From positions 344,124,997 through 344,188,996 of the forward strand of contig NC_134455.1 of the NCBI RefSeq assembly GCF_047948215.1: a stretch of 64,000 nt of DNA. Reading direction: 5' to 3'. The position numbers and the translations under genes are program-made. Of the stretch, positions 56,937 through 64,000 are shown in pieces. The notes beneath the pieces are model-generated. The model saw only the letters and a list, made by a program, of their open reading frames with translations, made no database searches and had not been told where the DNA came from. This DNA is from Lycorma delicatula. Its lineage: Eukaryota; Arthropoda; Insecta; Hemiptera; Fulgoridae. Positions within the stretch are counted from its first letter, which is position 1. Each line of letters begins with the position of its first letter.

Positions 56937-59900
56937 ATGGAAGGAAAAATAAGGCCTCCCCCACCCCGTTCTCCCACCCCGGAACTGTCCGACGGTGGAG
57001 AGGAAAGCGGGTCCGGCGCTAGGAAGCGCCAGAAACGCCGGAACTCCGCGCCTCCCATGGAGGCGGAGCCCGTAGCGGGCTGCAGCAAGGCTGCAGCAGC
57101 CGCCAACCCGCAGGCTGATGATGGGGCCCCATCACAGCCTGCTACCGTCAGGCGGGAGAAAATCCCGCCAATTATGCTGGACTGCCCGAAGGAGTGGCCA
57201 GCATTAGCGCGCGACATTAAGTCGCGTATCGGGGGACGCCTGGTGGCGAAAAGCACCGGGCTTTCCATCAGGCTGCTGGGCAGCGAGGCAGATTACCGGG
57301 CGGTGCAGAGTTTCCTGCACTCCAAGGGAATCGCCTTCCACTCCTTCCAGCTCCCGAAGGATAGGGAGCTGAAGGTGGTTATACGGGGGATCCCCTATGG
57401 GGCTGCCCCGGAGGAAATAAGGGAGGAACTGACCTCCCTTGGCTATGAGGTAGTTTCAGCTAAGAAGCTCCTCACGAGGGACGGTCGGGAAACCCCGACC
57501 TGCCTTGTGGCCCTTAAAAGGACCCCTTCGGCCCGTACCATCTACGACCTTGGCAGTATTTTTTACTGCAAGGTCGCAGTGACTGCGTTTGTGTCACGAG
57601 GGGGGCCACCCCAGTGCCACAGATACCAGAAATTTGGACACTCGTCCAATTACTGCCAGAGGGCCCAGCAATGTGTCAAGTGTGGTGGGGACCACGACAC
57701 TGCCACATGCGTTAAGCCGCGTGAGGAACCAGCCTCATGGGTTAATTGCAAGGGGCCTCACCCGGCCAATTACCGGGGCTGCCCTTATTATAAGGAGCAG
57801 GTCAACAGGGTCAAGGGTATTAAAAAGCCCGCGACTTTAGACGGCCGCAGCTGGGCCCGTGTTGCCGGTGGGGGAATATCAGCCCCCAAACCGGAGGTGC
57901 CGGCACCTGTGGCCAAGGCGGTGGTGAAAAAAGGGGAGGTACCCTCCCCAACACCCGCCAAGCCAAAACCGGCGGCGACCACCAAGAAGGTGGTAAAACA
58001 AAAGGCGGCGACAAAGCCGGCAAAGGCAAAGCCTGCTCCGGCTGGGAAGGCCAAGCAGGCTGTTAAAAACACCGCGGCCCCTGTGGCCCCGCGCCCCACC
58101 AAAAGGGCGGCCGCGCCAAAAGGCACCCCCAGCGGCAATCCGAAACCGGCTACCCCGTTGGAGACCACTGGCAGGGACTTCCTGTCGCAGATGACAGTGA
58201 AGGATATCCTTCCAGATATCATGATGGTTTTGCCACGCCTGCTCCAGGCAAAATCTCTCAAGGACTGTATTCAGTCCTTAATAGAGTGCCTCATGACTGT
58301 ACTGTCAGGTATGGTTAGGCCCACCCTCAGACTCTTGCAGTGGAACGCCAACTCAGTAGTAGGCCGGACGGAGGAACTATGCCGTCTGGCCGAGGATCTA
58401 CTGATAGACGTGATACTGTTGTCTGAGACGTGCTTGAACCCAAACAAGCAACTGACCCTTCGGAACTATTTTACATATAGGACGGATAGGCCAGTTCGAC
58501 CCGGATCTCGCTCCTCTGGAGGAACTGCGGTTTTAGTCCACAGACGCCACATGCATACGCGCGTTGTTCTTCATACAAACGTGATGGAGCAAACGTGTGT
58601 GCATGTGGAGCATCTGGGCACGGTGTATCGGCTGGTTTCGGCTTATAGCAAGCCGAACGACGCGGTAACCGGCGCAGATCTGGATGCCGTGCTGGAAAAT
58701 TGGGATGGGCCCATGATACTCATGGGCGACCTCAATGCCAAACACGTGTCATGGAACAGCAATCTGACAAATCCAAATGGCAGATTGCTGTACGAAAGGG
58801 CGAGAGCCCGCCGCTTGGTCGTCGTAGGCCCTGAGGTGCCCACGTTCGTGCATCAAACAGGCAGATCTAGGCCTGACGTGCTGGATATCGCAGTCATGAA
58901 GGGGGGTACCCTCCCATTCATGATTGAAACGATAGAAGACCTCAGCTCGGACCATTCCCCTGTCCTGTTGGAACTAGGTCAGGCAGGGGGTGGCCGAGAT
59001 CCCCCGCCTATACCCCGAAGGTCAGTTAACTGGAAAAGGTTCTACGAAACCCTCCAGCGGGAGTACAGGCCGGTAAATCCTGAGCTCCTGAACACCCCGG
59101 AGGAAATCGACGACACTGTCGGGCGCGTCACGTCGTCAATGACCGAGGCCCTGGCAGGCAGCTCATCGGCCAAGACTCGAGCAGTTGTTCGAAACGACCT
59201 CCCTCCTCATATCTCCGAAGCCATAACGGAGAAACGACGATTGAGGAGGAGATATCGAATCACCCTGTCCCCCGCTGATAAGCGGGCCTTTTATAATCAA
59301 ACGGACAGGGTAAAACAACTGCTAAAAAGCCATCGAGAGGATTCGTGGAACGAATACCTCGCCTCGGTCTCTGACGACATCTCCTCGGTGTTCAGGTTGA
59401 ACAGGAGACTGCGAGAAGGGAAGAAGCCTCGCCATCCGGTTGTGGGGCAGTGAGGTTTTCTTGCATACTCGGAGGCGGAGAGGGCCGAGGTATTCGCCGA
59501 TACCTTGGAGGAGCAGTTCACTCCAAACCCCCCTCCCTCCCCGAACGACGAGCACACAACCAAGGTGGAATCCTTTCTTGTAGATTATTTCTCACAGGTG
59601 GAGGACGCCCCTCTAGAGATTGACCAAGTCACTGAAGCGGAAGTTTCCGCAGCCATTAAGGCCACAAGCCCCGACAAGGCCCCGGGTGTCGACGGGATCA
59701 GCGCCCGTGCATTCCGGAACATACCGGCCTCCGTGATTACAGCAATTTCGGTGATATTCACGTCCATTTTGTACGTTGGATATTTCCCGAATTGTTGGAA
59801 AACGGCCAAAGTCGTATGTTTACCCAAACCGGGGAAAAGTTTACTTTTCCCACGGAATTATAGGCCAATCTCCCTGTTACCGGTATTGTCTAAGTTGTTC

Positions 59901-61016
59901 GAGAGGATTTTTCTCGAAAAACTGAGGCGATACATGGAGGGAGAAGTGCGGCCCGAGCAATTTGGGGTCAGGGAGGGTCACTCAACTACCCTCCAACTGG
60001 TAAAAATAATAGACGACCTTGTCGGAGGCCTGAACAGGAAACGGGTGACTGCAGCCGTTTTTCTGGATGTGGCCAAGGCCTTTGACAAAGTTTGGCATAG
60101 CGGGCTGCTTTATAAGCTAGCGCGATCGGCGATCCCGTACCGCTATGTCAGACTGATGCGGTCATATCTGCTAGACCGACATTTTGTCGTGCGCGTAGGG
60201 GAAACGATTTCCTCTACCAGAGAAATAGCCGCTGGGGTTCCCCAAGGAGCAGTACTTTCCCCGTTCATGTACACTTTGTACGTGAACGATATGCCGCTGT
60301 CGGAAGGGGTCAAAACGGCCCTTTACGCAGACGACACGGCATATTTCTATGAATCCGCAAATGTGGATTACGCGGTCCGGAGGCTCCAAAGGCAGCTGGA
60401 CTTAGTGGAACCGTGGCTCGACATGTGGAGAATCAGGGTCAACGGTGAAAAATCGGTGGCCGTGATGTTCACATGCAAGACACGAAAACCGACCAGAGAG
60501 CTGGAAATCTCAGGGGAGAAAATCCCTTTTGAGAAAACAGTTAAGTACCTGGGGGTGGTGTTGGACAGGCGGCTTACCTTCGACGAGCATGTCAATTATG
60601 CGACCCGAAGGGCTAAGGCCGCCAGAGCCTCGCTATACCCAGTGCTGAACAGTGCCAGCCCGTACCCACTGGCAACTAAGCTGCTCATTTTTCGGCTGTA
60701 CGTACTGCCGATTCTAACATATGCTTACCCGGCATGGGGGGCAATGTTGAGCTCCTCGCTTCAAAAGAAGATCGAGGCCGTCCAAAACATAGCGTTGCGG
60801 ACGATCTTTGGAGCTCCGTGGTTCGTCAGGAACGCCACTCTCCGATCTGATGCGAGATTTCAATCCGTGTCCGAGGTAGGGGTGGCGCAGGCGCGCAGAC
60901 TGTTCGGGAGAACGGCTGTGTCCGAACACAGTCATCTTCGGGACATCTGCAGAGAGGACCCAACTCCGACAGGTGTAAGGAAGCGGCCTCACGCCGTACT
61001 GGACGAACCACCGTGA
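56937..61016 (+). mobile_element. Jockey-clade non-LTR retrotransposon copy 2: fused Gag-endonuclease-RT frame with one TGA
   Basis: One frame of 1359 codons from ATG 56937 to TGA 61014-61016, broken only by TGA at 59451-59453 (codon 839). Gag: zinc-knuckle region residues about 227-290; the first knuckle has Tyr for its second Cys (CHRYQKFGHSSNYC) and the third has Trp for its first Cys (SWVNCKGPHPANYRGC). Residues about 325-400 are a Lys/Ala/Pro-rich, histone H1-like linker. Endonuclease from about residue 465: LLQWNANSVVGRTEEL, LLSETCLNPNKQLTLRNY, LMGDLNAKHVSWN, LSSDHSPVLLELG. Reverse transcriptase after the TGA: VVCLPKPGKSLLFPRNYRPI, FLDVAKAFDKVWH, GVPQGAVLSPF, LYADDTAYF (catalytic Asp pair kept). 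Usually Jockey elements have separate, overlapping ORFs; here no stop separates Gag from endonuclease. Probably inactive but young. Confidence 0.93.
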
Positions 61017-61497
61017 TGGTGCGGTGCGGTAGCCGAAAATCGACAAACCAGGCTCAGGGGCCTCCATATCGCATGAGCCATAAACGGAATAGTGCGTCAG
61101 ACGCGTTTCCGGGGTCGCGAGTGATTAGTTTTTCGCGAGTTATATAATTTGAACACTTCAAATACGGTAAGTTCGCGCATACAACAAAAACGCGGTCTAA
61201 ATTTAAATTTTTTTTTTTTTTTTTTTTTTTTTTCCGTGTGTGTGTTCTGTTTCTTCTGTTGCAGATACCAACAGCCACCACAAAACAAATGGTTTCTTCA
61301 CTGCGGCCACGCGGTCCCCCCAACCCCTTCTCAGACACACGTGTGTCTGAAGGTTAATAATTACGTGGAGTGAATAATTACTGTTTACTTCTTTCCAGAA
61401 AATCGCCGCCCCAAAACCGCGATCGGGAATAGGCACCACCACTTGTAAGTTCCCTATTACCTTCCTTTCCTTTCAAGAAAGAAGAAAGAGGGAACGA
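61017..61497 (+). other. Jockey 3' UTR / pyrimidine tract with splice-like sites, copy 2
   Basis: As in copy 1 but with one poly(T) run (61208-61233). 3' splice-like sites end at 61264 and 61398; 5' sites GTAAGT at 61167 and 61445. Palindrome TCAGACACACGTGTGTCTGA at 61331-61350. Confidence 0.4.
61331..61350. promoter_or_regulatory. 20-bp perfect palindrome centred on an E-box, copy 2
   Basis: Identical to 51556-51575. Confidence 0.6.
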
Positions 61498-61617
61498 GCC
61501 CAGCAGCCATCAGCCCAGCAGCCATCAGCCCAGCAGCCACCTGCCCAGCAGCCACCTGCCCAGCAGCCACCTGCCCAGCAGCCATCTGCCCAGCAGCCAC
61601 CTGCCCAGCAGCCACTG
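61498..61617 (+). repeat. 15-bp minisatellite, 8 units, copy 2
   Basis: Eight units of the same 15-mer as at 51722-51826. Confidence 0.85.
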
Positions 61618-62335
61618 ACAGCACAGAAGAGCGAAGAAACCTGCACTTTCCCCCGTTCAGCCCTTCGGGGCTTCGGGAATTACAAGGTTAACGGTATGTA
61701 ACTTCGGTTACTACCAATGCTTGGAAAGTGCAGGCCAAAGAAGAAAGAAGAGGTCTTCGGGAGAAGAAGAGGGAGAAGATGAAGAAGAAGGAAGACCAGC
61801 CACTCGTCTCAACATCACGGACTGGAGTCCGGAACAGAGCCCAGCAGAGATGCGTCCTGAAGGGCAGCCATACCAGAAGCGGATGAAGAGCTTCTTAACA
61901 ACCTCTCCTAAGTCAAACTTACAATCAGACCAAATAACCCAGCAATTGCGACTCCTCCGGAAAAGGGGACGCATTGCTCCCTCCTCACAGATAGTGCCCC
62001 GTTGTGGCGTATTCCTGCTAGCCTATTAAAGAGTTAGCACCGAAAGGACTTCAGTGGACGGTCTGAAGGGGAATTACGTCGGGAGGACAGGCTTTATAAG
62101 CCTAGCCTTCCGCGGTCGGCCCATAAAATGGGTTCGGTAACGCTGGTATAACAACGGAATTGGAATGCAATTAAATCCGTCTTAAATTCACTATAATAAT
62201 AATATACAAAAATTGAAAAATAAGAACCGAGACTAAAAGTGACCCTTTTAAAAACAAGCCCGATTAGAAAGATCCAGCAGCAAGGGACTCTGTCCAGGCT
62301 CTGCGATAAAGTAGGGAGTAATAGACTCCCGCCAA
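61618..62335 (+). other. Spacer upstream of H2B, copy 2, with an open frame of doubtful status
   Basis: From TTG 61721 a frame is open to 62029 (RSSGEEEGEDEEEGRPATRL, NITDWSPEQSPAEMRPEGQP, YQKRMKSF). It has no ATG start in the proper place and is broken by a 4-bp difference in the left copy. If it is an exon, the 3' splice-like CTTGGAAAGTGCAG (to about 61733) would begin it. Family unknown. Confidence 0.4.
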
Positions 62336-62515
62336 CTTTGCATTCCATTCCATTCCACGATTGGTCGGCAAGTTGCCATACGTTGTTTGCAGCCTCGTCA
62401 TTCGTGGGAAAAGGGAATTTCTTTTCGACGGGCCGGTCTTATTGGGAGCAATAAATACCGATTTCTATCATAAATAGGTCCTTCCGTACCTGCGTTCCAC
62501 CAAATTCAAAGCATC
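62336..62515 (+). promoter_or_regulatory. H2B promoter, copy 2
   Basis: Octamer-like CTTTGCAT 62336-62343, inverted CCAAT boxes 62360-62364 and 62441-62445, TATA-like ATCATAAATAG 62467-62477. Confidence 0.7.
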
Positions 62516-62887
62516 ATGCCACCTAAGACCAGCGGTAAAGCGGCCAAGAAGGCCGGCAAGGCGCAAAAGAACATCGCCAAGGGAGACAAGAAAAAGAAAC
62601 GCAAGAGGAAGGAAAGCTACGCGGTGTACATCTACAAAGTGTTGAAGCAGGTCCATCCTGACACCGGCATCTCCTCTAAGGCGATGAGCATCATGAACAG
62701 CTTCGTTAACGATATATTCGAGCGCATCGCGGCCGAGGCTTCCAGGCTCGCCCACTACAACAAGCGGTCCACAATCACCAGCAGGGAGATCCAGACCGCC
62801 GTACGGCTTCTGTTGCCCGGTGAATTGGCCAAACACGCTGTCAGCGAAGGCACCAAGGCCGTAACCAAATACACGAGCTCTAAGTAA
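62516..62887 (+). CDS. H2B: Histone H2B, copy 2
   Basis: 123 residues, identical to copy 1 except Asp at residue 49 (GAC 62660-62662), the usual H2B residue in the HPDTG turn before the second helix of the histone fold. Only a few silent or flanking differences separate the two genes, so duplication is recent or conversion is active. Core nucleosome protein that dimerises with H2A. Intronless, followed by a stem-loop 43 bp after the stop. Confidence 0.98.
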   Translation: MPPKTSGKAAKKAGKAQKNIAKGDKKKKRKRKESYAVYIYKVLKQVHPDTGISSKAMSIMNSFVNDIFERIAAEASRLAHYNKRSTITSREIQTAVRLLLPGELAKHAVSEGTKAVTKYTSSK

Positions 62888-62930
62888 GCGGATGGAGCTG
62901 GTTACAATAGGCCATGTACTAAATATAAAC

Positions 62931-62946
62931 GGCCCTTTTAAGGGCC
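62931..62946 (+). terminator. Histone mRNA 3' stem-loop, copy 2
   Basis: GGCCCTTTTAAGGGCC, identical to copy 1, followed by ACCACA. Confidence 0.95.
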
Positions 62947-62952
62947 ACCACA

Positions 62953-63255
62953 TTATAATTGAGGTTAAAAACATTTTGGTTCTTTGCTTATTGTACAGGC
63001 ATATAAATTGCTTTTTTATGTACATAAATAATAAAATGTATGTACTCCGTAACACGAGATATGTAAATAGAAAAAGAAAAAACATTTTCCTTACCTTACT
63101 ATTGCAGTTTTCCTTTAAGGTAAAAAAAAAAATGAACAAATGTGTAAGTGTAATTAAAACGCTTCGTTACCATGGTTTCAGGGGGGGGAGGGAAATTCAC
63201 ACATCTTGCCCAAAGCAAAGAACGCAACAAATAATGTTTTTAACCTCAATTATAA
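62953..63255. repeat. Inverted repeat pair downstream of H2B, copy 2
   Basis: The left arm starts TTATAATTGAGGTTAAAAAC at 62953; the right arm ends GTTTTTAACCTCAATTATAA at 63255. Here both outer ends are complete, whereas the left unit lacks the last bases of the right arm and the 105 bp after it. Confidence 0.7.
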
Positions 63256-63676
63256 TTTGCGAAAAAAATTTAATTTCTGGCGCCGGCCTACGTTGCAGTT
63301 GTTGACTCAAAATGAAGAAATTGCATGTATACTGAGCTATCTGGAAAAAAATGTTGATATCGGCAGGCATTATACCGCACCAACAACTCAAACACCCCCC
63401 ACCGCCCGCTGTCCGCGAAAAAAAAAAACCGCCGCAAACCAGAAAATCATTTCACTTGACATATTATTATTACTTACCCATCACACACACACACACACAC
63501 ACACAGGGAATGACCTTGAGGTAGGGGCGGTTGTCGAGTGAGTGGTAGCGCGTGCGCGCCATTGCACAAAATACACACTAACAAACGGGATGATAGATTC
63601 CGGTTACTTTTCAAAATCCAACTAACTACTACTGCTCCTCCTCCTCCTCCTCCTCTTCTTCTTCTTTCTTCACCGC

Positions 63677-63717
<41 letters not shown>

Positions 63718-64000
63718 GCTACTCCTCCTCCTCATCTTCATCATAATACTGTTTCATTTTTTTTTTTTTTTTGTGTTTTGCAAGCCGTTACTTACATAAC
63801 GGCAAAGCATAGCTGATTTTCTAATAATTAGACTGCTTTCCTGAATTTAGATTAATCGATTTCCTGAACTTGTACATTAAAAGAGAGATTGATTACTGAT
63901 GTGTAAAACAAAAACAAAAAAAATCGTAAAAAATAACTTTAATTACATACAAATTGATCTATTTATCAAATAAATTCAATTTAAGTGCTCGTATAATAGA
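63256..64000. repeat. Microsatellite cluster, copy 2
   Basis: (CA)n at 63482-63506, CTC/TTC/TAC trinucleotide runs at 63633-63735, poly(T) near 63757-63772. 63256-63352 is unique to this unit. No gene. Confidence 0.8.

Larger units (their letters stand above)
60235..64000 (+). repeat. Tandem unit, right copy (aligns with 50299-54160)
   Basis: Second occurrence of the Jockey 3' end to post-H2B block. Alignment still holds at the last base of the window, so at least one full unit boundary lies outside. Confidence 0.92.

Overview
The window is AT-rich nuclear DNA from an insect, most likely a hemipteran. The inference rests on an insect-type histone H2B, the mix of R1-clade, Jockey, RTE, BEL/Pao, Ty3/gypsy, mariner and hAT relics, tRNA-derived SINEs, and dispersed repeats of a style I associate with Hemiptera. 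It is not prokaryotic: there are no operons, and host genes are split by introns with GT-AG borders and consistent phase.

Layout. 1-9.3 kb: AT-rich spacer with an R1-type C-terminal relic, a 0.7 kb long inverted repeat, a perfectly duplicated SINE, a second SINE, a gag-only non-LTR fragment, a gypsy reverse transcriptase relic and a mariner-family relic. 9.4-9.7 kb: a 77-codon terminal exon of an unrecognised host gene. 10.2-13.4 kb: a GC-rich retroelement leader followed by about eight ~196-bp tandem monomers. 14.9-17.5 kb: a decayed RTE-like element. 19.3-19.6 kb: a hAT end. 22-26 kb: several exon-like open stretches on both strands. 26-35 kb: dispersed repeats, a hairpin element with a microsatellite in its loop, R1, BEL/Pao and Jockey relics, and a second gag-only copy with the same 3' end as the first.

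37.4-43.2 kb holds the best host gene. Four exons on the plus strand join in phase into a 345-residue basic, proline-rich and His/Tyr-rich protein that I do not recognise. Intron 1 carries an internally deleted mariner with both terminal repeats.

45-64 kb is a retroelement and histone region. Two R1-clade elements lie tail to tail (45.0-45.9 kb plus, 46.0-50.3 kb minus). The second meets, head to head, a 5'-truncated Jockey copy. From there to the right edge the DNA is a tandem repeat with a unit of about 9.8-9.9 kb, each unit carrying a Jockey element and one intact replication-dependent H2B gene with its 3' stem-loop. The full Jockey copy (56.9-61.0 kb) is one continuous gag-endonuclease-reverse transcriptase frame broken by a single TGA. 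No H2A, H3, H4 or H1 gene is visible. The two H2B proteins differ at one residue, and the left copy carries Gly where H2B normally has Asp.
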